From assembly GCA_035222895.1 (NCBI GenBank), contig JAVYIG010000882.1, positions 1-64,000 of the forward strand: DNA of 64,000 nt, given 5' to 3'. Shown piece by piece: positions 34,112 to 46,644 of this stretch. The notes beneath the pieces are model-generated. The model was not told the DNA's origin, did no database searches, and saw only the letters and a program-made list of their open reading frames with translations. A program made the translations under genes and the position numbers. The number at the start of each line of letters is the position of its first letter. The stretch's first letter is position 1. The stretch comes from Strongylocentrotus droebachiensis (lineage: Eukaryota; Echinodermata; Echinoidea; Camarodonta; Strongylocentrotidae).

Positions 34112-36390
34112 CTGTGCCGAGAGAAGAATTAAAGAAGGAGAAGGCAGGGTTATAGAATTTTTTTCTTGGGGGGGGGGGGGGGGGGGTCACATTTACATAA
34201 AATCTTTTTGTAATCAAGAGAAAAGGGGGAGCTGGAAGATTTTTTCATTTTATTTTATGTATTTATTTAAATTATTATTATTATATATATATTTTTGTTT
34301 GGGGGGGGGGGCCTGAACCCATAACCCTTCCCCTCTAGAATTACTTCTGTCATGGAGTTCAAATATATCTCGGGGGGGGGGGGGGGGTAGGTGGGGATTT
34401 GACAGTTTAACACGATCGCGAAGACTGTCGGAAAATCAATTTAAGACAATTTCAACAATTTTGCCTCCAGCACCTAATGAGCAGATGGAATATTAGATTG
34501 CAATATTAAGGTCACTCATGAAATTGCACTTCGGTTGATTTCTCAAGTCTTTGCGATCGCGCTTGTTTTAAGGAGAGTTGGCATACCTAAATGAGGTAAA
34601 TTTGTAGACAAGGTACGTGTTTCTTATTACTTTTGGGACCTTTTTAAAGATAAAGACCAGTTATGGTCATTGCAACAATGCTACAAAATATTTCATTTCA
34701 TATGGTTATAAAGAAATGTATTTCAAAAAAGAATTAGGAATCAAAATCATAAAAGATATTAAATCTTATGTGATTTATAATGCACCTGGAAAATAATAAG
34801 CCCTCGGCCCTTTTAGGGTTTAAAAAAAAAAGGAGCACGTGCCCCAGCCCCCATGTGCCCCCTGGATCCGCCCTGTATTTACCTGATCCTTCCCTGGGTC
34901 CTGATTTAATGTAAGCAGCGTGGACAAGTCCCTTGCTGACGTCACAACCAGGTATATTGAAAACCAGCCAATGAACGACCTCGACTCGGTTCGGATCGGT
35001 TCGAGTAGGCGAATCAGGATCTGTGAAGAGAATGGTATAGAGGGCGTCCTCCTCCGCCTCCCATTCCAAAACCGACGGTTGCTTTTGTACCTTTGGATAT
35101 TAAAAAATATGGTATGGTAGGTAAAGGTATTTTATTTTCCAAATTACGATATAAAAAACTCCAATACAAACAAAATAGAAAAGTACATTTAAAATCAAGA
35201 ATATAGTGAATGGCTGGATAACCCACTCAGCTTTGTTAATATGACAGAACTGTTCTTCCTAAGGGTCCACAACATTTAATGAAAAGTATGCTTGCAATTA
35301 ACAATTATTGAAAAGAAAAAACACACACATATAAACAAAAAATCTGGTCATTTCAAGTCATTAATGCAGACAAGTGTTATTGTATATTTATGACAACTTA
35401 AAAAAGCTGAATTTCACAAAATCACAAAAATTCTTTGACATTTTGGTTTGTTGATAGAGGGATAAAAAAGGAAAGAGAAAGAGATAGAGAGAAATAGAGG
35501 GGAAAGAGAAAACATGTGTGAGAGAGATATATATATATATACCGGTACATATATATAGAGAGAGAGAGGGAGAGAGAGAGAGGGGGTGGACACATGTATG
35601 ATGAATAATGCAACGACCTAGGCCTATCAATAACTTCATTTAAATTGTCATTACCCATAGATAAAAATTGCATCACCTTATCAAAACGAGTGGTTATCAA
35701 AGATAGAATGAATGTTCGGATACATCTTTACAGGTGATATTGTGGATCAAAATAATGGTTCGCGGTTTGAGTCCCAGTCACGGCACTCACGTCCTTTGGC
35801 AATATATTTTTCTACTATAGTACTACAACTACTACTATTAGTACTACTATTACTATTAGTTCTACTACTATTATTATTACTACCGTAATACTTCTATACT
35901 GCTGCTACTACTACTATTACTACTACTACTACTACTCCTCCTCCTCCTCCTCCTCCTCCTACTACTACTACTACTACAACTACTAATACCTCTACTACTA
36001 CTACTACTACGTACTACTACTACTACTACTACTACTACTAGTACTACTACTATTACTACTACTACTACTACTACTACTACTATATTTACTACTAATACTA
36101 CCGTACTACTACTACTGTACTACTACTACTACTCCTACTCCTCCTACTATACTACTACTCCTACTTCTACTACTACTCCTACTCCTCCTACTATACTACT
36201 ACTTCTACTACTACTACTACTACTACTACCGTACTTATACAACTACTGATACTATACTGCTACTACTACTTACTTGAGTTGGAGTAGATCTAAGTTCATT
36301 ACCAAGCATGCATCTGACGTCATCGTTCCATTCCACTCTCAAGATGGCGGGTGGTGGTTCATCCAACACGTGTGGGACAATCTCGTGTTC
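33888..36390 (-). CDS. PEBP1: Phosphatidylethanolamine-binding protein (PEBP/RKIP family)
   Basis: Minus-strand coding exons are about 36390..36274, 35090..34883 and 34111..33888. PEBPs are small cytosolic or secreted proteins with an anion/phospholipid-head pocket. Animal members modulate Raf/MAPK and other kinases. In order the protein shows EIVPHVLDEPPPAILRVEW, LGNELRSTPTQ, the pocket motif TDPDSPTRTDPN followed by VVHWLVFNIPG, SGPREGSG, then GIHRYVYLIYK and a C-terminal FAEEYGLGASIAGNFYIAQ / FDDYV region. Both conserved regions are intact. These exons give about 183 residues against 185-190 for the family. The start codon is not in the 36.3-kb exon frame (an in-frame stop lies upstream), so a short 5' exon further right is needed. 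The family is certain; which paralogue is not. Confidence 0.92.
34644..34690. mobile_element. Family A TTAA MITE end fragment
   Basis: TTAAAGATAAAGACCAGTT and the next bases match the left end of the 47.5-kb copy. It lies in the last PEBP intron. Confidence 0.6.
34883..35090 (-). CDS. PEBP1: PEBP middle exon
   Basis: The acceptor is atatccaaag before 35090 and the donor is GTAAAT after 34883. It is 69 codons plus one base, starting VQKQPSVLEWEAEEDALYTI and containing the DPDxP pocket motif and VVHWLVFNIPG. The ATG inside this exon is not the true start. Confidence 0.94.
35465..35585. repeat. GA/TA microsatellite
   Basis: GA-rich runs with a short TA stretch (35526-35545), in a PEBP intron. 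Confidence 0.9.
35720..35812 (+). mobile_element. SINE head fragment next to TAC repeat
   Basis: A box-B-like GGTTCGCGGTTTGAGTCCC, then CACTCACGTCCTTTGGCAA as in other SINE bodies here. The TAC array follows directly. Confidence 0.5.
35815..36272. repeat. TAC microsatellite, ~460 bp
   Basis: TAC/TCC/TAT triplets filling the intron almost to the PEBP splice donor at 36273. On the gene's strand this is a GTA/GTAGTA array immediately after the donor GTAAGTAG. Confidence 0.93.
36274..36390 (-). CDS. PEBP1: PEBP N-terminal exon (5' boundary uncertain)
   Basis: The frame reads CDEHEIVPHVLDEPPPAIL then RVEWNDDVRCMLGNELRSTPTQ, with donor GTAAGT at 36273. The nearest good acceptor (ttattattgcag at about 36425) would include in-frame stops, so a weaker acceptor nearer 36390 or an unusual 5' arrangement is implied. 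The TAC microsatellite starts only about ten bases into the following intron. Confidence 0.82.
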
Positions 36391-36847
36391 GTCACATCTA
36401 TTTCATGCTTGTAGTCAGTAGCTCCTGCAATAATAACATATTGATAAAGAATACATTTTTGAATACACAGAGAAACAGACTTTAGAAAATTATTTGGCAG
36501 AGAGATTTTCAGGATTGAATACAAGTTTGATTTTGCTTCAGAAGTTTAGATCTATCACTGCATCTGTGTCATAAACTATCAATTATCTCCAAGCTCCGAT
36601 ACAGTTTTACATATTGTTAGTGTTACCACGGTTAACAGTCCGTGTCTGCATGCATGGGCCTGGCCATGTACAATTTTTTTAAATTTTTTTAAATGAATAT
36701 CTTTCAAACCCTGCTCTGCAGTTGCAGTACCATCACTCTGGAAACAATATCCAACCTAGGCCACACATAGCAGCATTAGTGTACTTTTTTGTATTAATAG
36801 TACGTAGGCCTACTAATAAAAGTAGGCCTAGATCTATCATCTAGATC

Positions 36848-38989
36848 GAATCCCAGACAACTCGCCACAAAGACAACCCGCCCCAAGACAACCCGCCACA
36901 ATACCCTGGACATCCCGCCACAACACCCTGGACAACCCGCCACAATACCCTGGACAACTCGCCACAGCCTTTTCGGACAACTCGCCACACTTTTTCCCAT
37001 CATGATTTCTAGATCTAAAATGTAATGAAATTGTCATTTTTCATGATTTTCGTGCTTTTATAAACACAGTTATGACAGGAAACATGGAAATTGTGAGTAT
37101 TTTGAGAGCTGTTCTAAACAAACGCATACAAAGGTATAATTTAAAAAAAAAAGAGAATAAATCCCTGAAAATCATGTCATTTCAGGAACAATTGTAAATC
37201 ACTGGTATCGAATTAGAAATAAACCACTTTGTATTTTTATTTGGGGAGCAACTGCCCCCCCCCATCAGTGTTCAGGAGGGGCTCATGTCTTCTCACCCCT
37301 ATAATAAAAAATACACACACGCTTTCCCATCCTCTCACAATAAATTTCCAGGATACATAATTATGCGCGTATCGCTATTATAAAATCCTCCATTGATGAA
37401 TATAGGGGCATGCGGAATGTTTAGGAAATTTTAATTCCAGTTCACTTTCCTTTTCTTTGAATAGAATATCATTTTAATTTGATTCAATTTAGGTTTTATT
37501 ATTTTTGTATGTTCGTTTTGGTTACTAAATAGTAATCAATTATACTACTTTATTGCTGATTTTTTTTTTTTTTTTTTTTTTTTTGGGGGGGGGGAGTGGA
37601 AATTCGTTTTGACCCCCACCCCCCCCCCCACACACACACACACCTTTTCGTTGGGAGGAGGGCGAGTCCCCTGCCCCCACTTCTGGCGCCCATGATCGCA
37701 AGAATGGCTGGATTTCTGAAAAAGGGGCACCTACAAAGGGACACATCAACAATAATAAAAACCATTTTTAGATATTTGTATAAAGGCCTACGCCTTCGTC
37801 AAGATTGTGAATACATTACCACGAATGACATCAATATTCAATAGTTTATTTCTTTACGTGGAACAACATATTGTTTAAGCAACGTACTTCGCAATTTGGT
37901 GTGATGGACTGAATATCGATTTTCGAGCAAGCGAGCTAAAAGTATAAGATCCCATTTGAAAAATTACATGATGAATATTAAAGACAATCTAATGAAGAAA
38001 GACTGAAAAGTTCTTTTATGTAATTATGAGTAACATTGTAATTAAAACATCTGAGAAAGAAAAGTAGGCACTTATCAGAAGGGAAAAGGACATGTACGAA
38101 ATGAAGGGGGCACTTTAGGGGAACCTGAAAAAGTGGAGGCACAGTGCCCCCCCCCCCCAACCAAGAATGCCGCCTCTGACTGTGGGCAAAAGTGCGAAAC
38201 TAACCCAGAAAATCTAGAAATAAACCACATTTCAATTTTATTTCGCGGGTCAACTGCCCCCTCCCCCATCAGTACGCCAGTGCTTCCAGTAGGCCTATCC
38301 TTCCATGAATTCCTACCATTAAAAATTATCAGAAGGGAAAAGGACACGTACAAAGGATAAGGGGGCACTTTAGGGGAACCTGGAAAAGTGGGGGCACAGT
38401 GTCCCCCCCCCCCCCCAACCAAGAATGGCGCCTCTGACGAAACTAACCCAGAAAATCTAGAAATAAACCACATTCCAATTTTATTTCGCGGGTCAACTGC
38501 CCACCCCCCCCCCCCTATCAGTACGCCAGTGCTTCCAGTATCCTACCATTAAACAAATTCTGGGACAGAAAAATGCAGCTGTTATAGACCTCTAGATCAA
38601 AAGTATATTATTGTTACAAGGGAAATCAACTTTATTCTTTGTAATGACTGTGTTTATAAAAGCACGAAAATCATGAAAAATGACAATTTCATTTCAATAT
38701 AAAAATTATATTATTGTTACAATTAGGGAAATCAACTTTATTCTTTATTCTTTGTAATGACTGTGTTTATAAAAGCACGAAAATCATGAAAAATGACAAT
38801 TTCATTTCATTTTAGATCTATCATCTAGAAATCATGATGGGAAAAAGTGTGGCGAGTTGTCCGAAAAGGCTGTGGCGAGTTGTCCAGGGTATTGTGGCGG
38901 GTTGTCCAGGGTATTGTGGAGGGATGTCCAGGGTATTGTGGCGGGTTGTCTTGGGGCGGGTTGTCTTTGTGGCGAGTTGTCTGGACCCC
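36848..38989. mobile_element. 2.1-kb fold-back transposon, TSD ATCTAGATC, tandem-repeat arms
   Basis: Target duplications ATCTAGATC lie at 36839-36847 and 38990-38998 (10 bp if the preceding C is counted). The arms of about 220 bp start with CAGACAACTCGCCAC and consist of ~22-bp tandem units (acaacccgccacaataccct). A conserved inner block follows (tcatgatttctagatctaaa and gcacgaaaatcatgaaaaa; the right side has this block twice). The middle holds a poly-T/poly-G run, AC repeats and a 254-bp tandem pair at 38073-38560. I see no transposase. Long arms made of subrepeats plus a 9-10 bp duplication suggest a Foldback- or MULE-like non-autonomous element. Confidence 0.87.
38073..38560 (+). repeat. 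Tandem pair, 254-bp unit
   Basis: Units begin atcagaagggaaaaggaca at 38073 and 38327 and share gggcactttaggggaacctg, a C run and aaataaaccacatt. A diverged third piece is at 37190-37270. Confidence 0.85.
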
Positions 38990-39545
38990 ATCTAGATCAA
39001 TTACATTACTCAATAGATATTACAACATGGAAATGAATGTATGGGAAAATGCATTGAGTGCATCTAGACCATTAATTGCATAGAGTCTAGTCTACCGGGT
39101 AATTTTTCCGCTGTGGCCTGTGCAATTACTTTTATCCCTATCTTGTCAAACATAAAATACAAATAGATCTAGAGCATAATATGAAGTTAAACCTACCATT
39201 TTCACAGAAATCATCGTAAAAACGTCTCGTCATAATAATCAGCTAGGCCTAAAGTTAGAGGGCTGGTTTTGTTCACGAAGCGCCCGTCACGTCAGGAGAG
39301 TACACGATAGAGTACACGATAAAATTCACGATATCGTGAACTTTATATCGTAAACTTTTCACGATAAAGTTCACGATATCGTGAATTTTATCGCCAATTT
39401 TTCACGAAGAAATTGACGATATCGTGAATTTCGTGAATTTCGTCGTGAAAAATTGGCGATAAAATTCACGAAATCGTGAACTTTATCGTGAAAAGTTCAC
39501 GATTTAGTCTTTTCGCGATGTCCCTTCAGGGCCACCATATGATCG

Positions 39546-41811
39546 AGGCTCCCTCCCCTAATACTATAGTTGAGCCCGCACAACGATACAAATTCGTCCA
39601 ATAACCAGTGTACCTGAAAGTGGCGTAAAATGGAATTGTCCCCCAAATTTTCCACGAAAATTCTTTCTCTGTTTCTCCAGCACAACGGGCTGGCTTCTTG
39701 GATTGTGTATTACGGCATGAAATCGACCCCACATACAGATGAAATATTATATATATAGATATCCTCTTGAAACCAAACAGAAACTTGCAAGATGAAGCAA
39801 ATATTTGGTTTAGGAGTCATTAAAAGAATAAAGTTATGACACAAAATGACTTAATGTGATATCACGACTGGTAAATACGTGATAAATTTGTCATAAACCA
39901 TAATACCATAATTATAGTCAATAATAAATATTTTATTATATATTATGTGTAAGCATGATAAGATTACAGGTGGGTATTTATACCAGTCATTTGGGGTTTG
40001 CAATAATGGCTATGAAATCTATTTTCAATTTCATTGTAGAGATCCGTTTGCACTTTTTTTGCTAAAGATAACAATCCTCGTTCACTATTAATATCGGAAA
40101 AGTATTTCCGTTATTGGTTTTCTTACTGAAAGGGAAATCATAGGAAATTGGCTTCGAATATAATGCAAGTAGACAAATCAGTGAAACGTAGTGTGTGTTT
40201 CAGTACAATCATGAAGAGATTGAGAATATGTGACTTTCTAAAAATGTTGAGATCCCTTTTGATATGGGAATGGCTTAAATTACAGTAGAAAAATCAGTGA
40301 AACATAATTATAATTGCACGTTTGGATACAATCAGGAAGAGATTTAAACAAAAATACAAGATTTCCTTAAACATTGGAATCACTAATGATGTGAGGAATA
40401 TGCAATTGGCAATGCGGTCATGACTGAGTATCAAACAAACGGAAGACTTGAACGTAATAAGTAGTATTGATTATAACATTGCACAAAAGAATGCTAAGTT
40501 CCACTTTCATTAACAAAAAGTCTTTTAATTTGGAAGCCCATATAATTGTAAACAAAATGTAGAAAAACATGTGGCGAGACCGTAAAGCTTTATAGAGACC
40601 CTTTTCATGATGTTTTGTGTAACTGGACTATTCATGTGTTTTATGATTCTGTTTTTGGCTTTCAATAAACATAAATACAAAGAAAATAGGGACGGAAGGC
40701 TTCCATTCGTTTTGAGATATACAGTGATATATTGATTATGAAAACATTTTGAGAAAACAGTTTATCTTAGTTTATTAAACCGAGTATAAAGTTCACTCAT
40801 ATTTTTCATGCGATTCCCCCTAATAAGGCATCGCATCTATAAAAGATCCCATACTTACACACTAATATCAACAGTAATTTATTTCATAATTTGTATAGTA
40901 TATCTTGTTTTCATTCGTTTCAATTATAATTTTGTCTAGAGTGACCGAAATTCCTTCATGTTTTAATGATAAATGAGTGAAGAGACTAGAGAGCGTGTGT
41001 AGAACAGAGATCAATAAGTCAAATATGTGGGTGGTAGCGTGCGGAGATGTAAGAGAAAAATCAAGGAATCAGTTTGATGACAGTTTGAGGAAAAGTGAAC
41101 AATGTTTTGTTCATTTCGAAATGATTTACTGTTTATCATGGATTGTCCCTTTTCCCCTTCTCTTTTCAACTTATTCGTAATGTAAAGGACCAGTGCATAC
41201 ATGTATGCACGTAAACATTACATTACAAACATGACAACTAGTATGCACGCATTTATCCACAAACCTCTGGCCCAGCTGGTTTGAGTGATATGTAATTTTA
41301 TTGTGAACAGACAGCCAGCCTGCAGACTGCAGACAGCCTGATTACAATTTGATATTTGATCATAATGTTTCATGCTGGTACGTATCCACCGGCTGGAGCA
41401 TACTATGCAGTCAGTGTCAATATGAAGATTTGTGATAAACATATATAATGTAGTTACGTTTAATTTTCTATTTACCTCCGAAGACTGTAGCTGAACATTT
41501 CAAAAATTCTTTGCAAAATGATTACAATATTTTGCCAAGCGAAAATAATTGTAAAACTAAAAGGGAGACATTGTTAACTTAATCTTCATTGTTTTTGGCA
41601 GAGAAAAGAATTGAAACAAGATTCATTATGATATTCTTTTCGAGTGTGGCCAAAAACTCTTTATTAGAATTCCAACATATTTTTCCTTGATTTGGGGTTG
41701 GCCATGTAATACATGCATATTAAGAATATTCCACACCCTTTTCCTCAATTTGTTTACTCTCAGTAAGTAGTCCATGAAAATCATTTAAACTGAACTTTGT
41801 TCTTTAGCCCG
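39546..41811. other. AT-rich gene-free stretch
   Basis: No exon, RNA gene or repeat identified apart from a small palindrome gtgcatacatgtatgcac near 41193. Confidence 0.5.
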
Positions 41812-42246
41812 TTAAATGGTAATATGTCCCATTTGCAGGCCCAAAAAATGAAAAGGTTAAATTCCAACGGCATTTGAAAGTAAATACTAATTTAGAACTT
41901 CCCTAAAAAAAGGGAGGCTTGAAAATGTCTTAAAGTTGGAAAATAACGACTATTCGTTGTCGAATCGAATTCAGAGCTATAGAGCCAGTAAGGAAAAGTC
42001 TGATTTTCAGACCATTGTACCGAATGGTCGTACGTTTTATGCTGCGCAAAGATTCAATCAGTTTAATTTTGGCCATTACAAGAAGTGAGTTATTGATGTA
42101 GACAAATGCTCATGTACCCTTTACAGCTCATTTTATGTTAGGACACTGCTAACGTTTCACAGATAGGACATACATGACATATTCATAATTCCTGCAAAGT
42201 TCTACAGAATTTGAAGTTGGCTGCAAAGGGGACATAGTATCTTTAA
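41812..42246. mobile_element. Family C TTAA MITE, copy 2
   Basis: TTAA-bounded; its interior matches 28711-29207 (gcaaagattcaatcagttta, caaatgctcatgtacccttt). A further family C piece is at about 63750-63852. Confidence 0.85.
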
Positions 42247-42665
42247 ATGGGACAGAATAATTTATTATCATTATCCTTATTTCTTTCTGATGTGAGTGTT
42301 GTGTGTCAATCTCAGCCAAGGGCAGGATAACAAGATTTTTGTTCTCGTTCATTTTTTGTTTTGTTTCTGTACAATAGCCCAAGGTGAAAGAGGTAAGTGG
42401 CGTGGAGCATGCCTGGACAACTTTCAATAGGCATTGATAGCTCCATGTAGGCTCGGTAATGAAAAATGAATCAGTTTTGAATGTGGTTAGAAGATAGTGG
42501 GAAAGGACGATAGAGAGAGAGAGAGAGAGAGAGGGGATGTACGACACACACACATCCACATCCACGCGCCCTCACAAACAACTGGGGATATTTATCTTTA
42601 ACTATATATCTTTGACTATGACATTGGGGATATTGGAATTTGAGGTGTTTTTATAAAGATTCTTT

Positions 42666-42736
42666 TTCTTTGACAAAATGTGATTCCATTCACTTATCTG
42701 GCGGATAAGTGAATGGAATCACATTTTGTCAAAGAA
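42666..42736. other. Perfect 33-bp hairpin
   Basis: Arms 42666-42698 and 42704-42736 are exact complements around tggcg. Nothing else in the window matches it. Confidence 0.92.
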
Positions 42737-42862
42737 TAACAAGAATTTAGCCCCCTGTTTTGATGTGAGAGCTTACTAGGCGCTGTTCATTTATCAAAAT
42801 TTTAAAATCTCACACACACAAACAAAAAGAGGTAGGTGGGAAGAGAGGCATGCACAGAAAAA

Positions 42863-42869
42863 GGCAGAC

Positions 42870-42918
<49 letters not shown>

Positions 42919-42986
42919 GAGAGAGAGAAAGAGAGAGAGAGGGAGAGAGAAAGAGAGAGAATGAAATACCCGGGGGAAATACAGAC

Positions 42987-43023
<37 letters not shown>

Positions 43024-43164
43024 GAGAAATAAAGACAGACAGGGAGACAGACAGGGAGAGAGAGAAAGAGAGAGAGAGAGAGGGAGAGAAATAGAGAGAA
43101 GGAAATACAGACAGAGAGAGAGAGAACGAGAGAGAAATAGAGAGAGGCAAAGACAGACAGGGCA

Positions 43165-43220
<56 letters not shown>
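42863..43220. repeat. GA microsatellite, ~350 bp
   Basis: Long GA runs with short interruptions. Two Ser/Leu-rich minus-strand readings of 161 and 179 residues come from it. Confidence 0.95.
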
Positions 43221-43225
<5 letters not shown>

Positions 43226-43707
43226 ATGATAAATTGAGAAACTTGTCATGCCAGGCAGGCACAACTGAAAGGTCACCACGCCAGCCAGAGCTGCCCTGTC
43301 GTCGAAATATTTTTTTAGTTTGTATAACCAGGGTCATTACCAAGGACACATCATAATAGGGTCAGCCAACCGTTTGTTGTGAGGTGTGAACTGGGTGTCA
43401 AATAACTTGAAAGTTAGCCTTGAGTTCAGCCCAAACGATTTTGTTTTGGAACGAAAACCTTAAAATCCCATTTCAATATAATTATGGACACTTTTTGAAG
43501 GAAAAAATAAGTGATGCTTGAGTTATTCATGCATTCTCCATGTTTCTGAAAATGGTTGAAAAAGTAAATTAATTGAAAGGAATGAATAAATGAAATTTAT
43601 AAATGAAACGGGATCATAGTCGCTCGACTTTGAATCCTAATATTTTATTTGTATATAAACAATGAGCGACCTCTTATCATTTTTTTCCTCCAAAGTTATA
43701 TCATTCG

Positions 43708-43902
43708 TTAAAGACCGTCAATACTACTGGGCCAGAGGGGATTAGACCACACAGCGAGGTCACTGACAGGTGGCTATCTCATTAACTCAGCTCTCAACTA
43801 ACACAAGAAAAAGAGGATCATGGGGGGACCAACAGGCACCGATTGGGGAAGTTTTCTATATAGATGGAGCAAGTAGCTACAAGTAGGACAGTGGGGCTTT
43901 AA
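43708..43902. mobile_element. Family H TTAA MITE, copy 2 (reverse)
   Basis: TTAA-bounded, with right end CAGTGGGGCT. It is the reverse of 11632-11835, sharing gacaggtggctat-type and ggaccaa-type segments. Confidence 0.7.
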
Positions 43903-43984
43903 ATGAAGCACACTTTAAAATCTGACGTCTGATAGTTCTCGTAGCGTGGGGAAGGCGAGTTATAACTGTCATAATAAATAATAA

Positions 43985-44144
43985 TTCCAGTCACAATGAA
44001 TAATTATACACAGATAGAAGAATATTGATTAAAAAATAAAACAGTTCAAAAGAAGTGGCTGGGTATGAGAACTATAGGTATATGAACGCGAGGGCAGGAG
44101 CACAGCAAAGGGATAGGGGGAGAGAGAGAGAGAGAAAGAGAGAA

Positions 44145-44183
<39 letters not shown>

Positions 44184-44560
44184 GAGAGAGAGACAGAGAG
44201 AGAGAGATAGCGCGAGAAGTCCGAAGACTAAAAGAACCCCGATAATATATTTTCCCTGCTATTATACTTTTAGGGAAAGTCAATCAACAATAGGAGCGTG
44301 CGTGAGCATGAGGAATTTTCGCATTTCAACTTATTCTAAGGAAGGATTATTCTAAGAACATTCCTTTTGATTATTATCCCAAGGAGGGATTATTCAAAAA
44401 ACTAGTGACCAACAATCAAAAGACGGCTAACATCATGTTGGTAGGTTGAATGAAAAGGGGTTATTGATCGTTCTGATGTATATGTTTACTAGAGCAATTA
44501 ATCTCAGGGAGGGATTAGAAATGACACTTGTATACTGAAGATGATGAGGCTTGATTTTAG
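43985..44560 (+). repeat. Diverged relative of the 54-kb tandem unit
   Basis: It shares in order cagtcacaatgaat, gtggct.ggtatg, attctaaggaaggattatt, gtgaccaacaa, aggttgaat.aaaa and ggttatt with 54120-54580. A GA microsatellite (44120-44210) interrupts it. Confidence 0.6.
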
Positions 44561-46640
44561 TCTATATATTATTGTTACCTTTCTTCGCTCGAGCAGGGAG
44601 TTGGCTAGATACAATAAACACTCTCTCCAATTTTATACAACAAAAGATTGTCTTGGAATTTGAAAACCACTTCTCATTTACGTAAGGGGTGCATAGGGGA
44701 GAGAATAGAGATTCTTGCTAAACATCCTTACCTTACTTCGTTCTAGCGATCACGAGGCATCAGACAGCAAGAAATTGTGAAAAGATATGAGGTCCAGGGG
44801 AGTGGCTAAGAACTATATCTAACCATGGACCTACTGCACTCTATGTATTAGGTCCCATGATCTAACCCAATACCTAAACCACACCCAACCTATCCTTGAC
44901 GGTTGCTAGAGCAAAATAATGCCGGAGCATCCTTTCATGAACCCGTTGACATGACATCGACCAACCTGAAATTGAAGTTGAAACACAGTTATGGTCTCCT
45001 CCCTATATATATCTGTGACTGTAGATACTGTGGGTTTGTATGTGAATGGACAGGCCAGGGACATCTCTGTGACGTTTCCTTGGGCATACAGGCCCAAAGT
45101 AACTGATTACTCATATGCTACAACATAAATCAGTGCCCCCTGCTTAACGCATGATTGTTTTCATGATAGCGTAATATTCATCACTACCTGAATTTGAATT
45201 TCATCGGAATAATCTCCGTGTTCTCAAGTTATCTTAAGAAAGACAAACAATACAGCAGAATAGAATACATAACAGTTGTCTAGTCAGGTTTTTACCTTAG
45301 AATACTCTAGCCTGATAAATAAATGTATTTTTCATTAAAAATTGTGAAGTTATAATTGTCGAAGAAATGTACAAGAATAGAATAAAAGAATAATCGTTAT
45401 TAAAGGGTTTTCAAATGCACTTTGATATCTATCTCAAAGGGCGGCAAATTTGTGCTCTTACATAGCTTAAGTTTGTGGTAATTATGAAACAGGAACTTCA
45501 CATGAAATAAACAAAACTAGCCGTAAAATCCAGATTATGTTGTATTTCGCAATAACATGCACTTCATAGTTAACACTAATTGATTATAATGTTAATATAA
45601 TTAAGCAGATTACTTTCGCATTTAGTCAAATGGAGGAAATGATTAAGATTCCTTAGTATCACATTTAAGTCAAGGTTATTATTAGTAATGACACACTTGC
45701 AACAAGTGCTATAAGACACGCGATGCGTTCAAAAAGTGGAGCGATGCTGGGTACTTGAATTATGAAACTATGTGTACACTCATTATATTATTGTGTCAAT
45801 ATTGACTGTTAAAGAGATTTAAAGAAAAGACCGTCGCACGATCACTGATGATTTGCTTTCCAAATTATGCTGATGATAATGTTGAAGGATAGCATGGAGG
45901 GGGATTAGAGCGTGCCAACATGACATAAATATATCCCAAGGGAATTATATCATTTTACGTTTTGATTCACCTAGAGTTGTTTCAATAATCAGAATATTAA
46001 ATGAATGGGGGTTTCTTTTTAGTTTGGTCACACTCAGAGAAACTGATATTAGTCCAACCTAGCAACAAGCAATTTGGACCCTGATAATATAACTGATAGC
46101 AAGTAAAAGTAATACAAGCAATGTACTTCACCGGATAGTCATGCACTACTTAAATGCATGACTAGATGAACAAGAGATCTAAATTATTGAACACTTCCGG
46201 TTCCATATCGAATGCTATAGCGGGCAAGGCACCATACAAGTTTTTCTGAGTTTGTCAAGCGCATCTTAGAAGTTACAGGAGTATGCATTCAATTTGTAAA
46301 CTTGGCTTTGTGAATAATTTGTGAACGGTTATACTGAATTTGTTTCTGTGCCTTCTCTATTGCAAAATACAGTGTATGTTCAGTTATAATGTAAAAGTAC
46401 CCGCAATATTCACCTCAAGTGCTTACAGGAGTGCAGGGTACAATATGGTAAGTCGTAATGGGCGTAGCGATTTTCTTGCTCTTTCCATTCAAGGCCAAGA
46501 GTCTTGGAATTTTTGTGGATATAATTATATGAATGATGTTTGATATTCACGCCGTAAGGAATGGTTGAAGTTTTCCATTGCCAAACCATTGTCTCTATTC
46601 AGTGTAAGAAATTTACCTTTAATCCAGATGAATTCTTTCA
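44561..46640. other. Gene-free stretch
   Basis: No supported exon. The short opposed readings at 44903-45106 lack convincing splice sites or any family I recognise. Confidence 0.4.
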
Positions 46641-46644
46641 CCTT

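Larger units (their letters stand above)
36790..39545 (-). mobile_element. CACGAT-palindrome element (family F), copy 2, split by a 2.1-kb insertion
   Basis: In reverse orientation, 39545-38999 and 36847-36790 together match 22300-21695 of copy 1. TTCACGATATCGTGAA occurs at 39325 and 39370. The ends share cgcgatgtcccttcagggcc (39515-39534) and the tacgtaggcctactaataa block. Confidence 0.85.

Noticed and set aside
42794-43349. 161- and 179-residue minus-strand readings rich in Ser and Leu
   Set aside because: They are two frames of a GA microsatellite and contain no non-repetitive domain.
44903-45106. Opposed 67- and 63-residue readings with cysteine-containing phrases
   Set aside because: Neither has good flanking splice sites or a recognisable domain.
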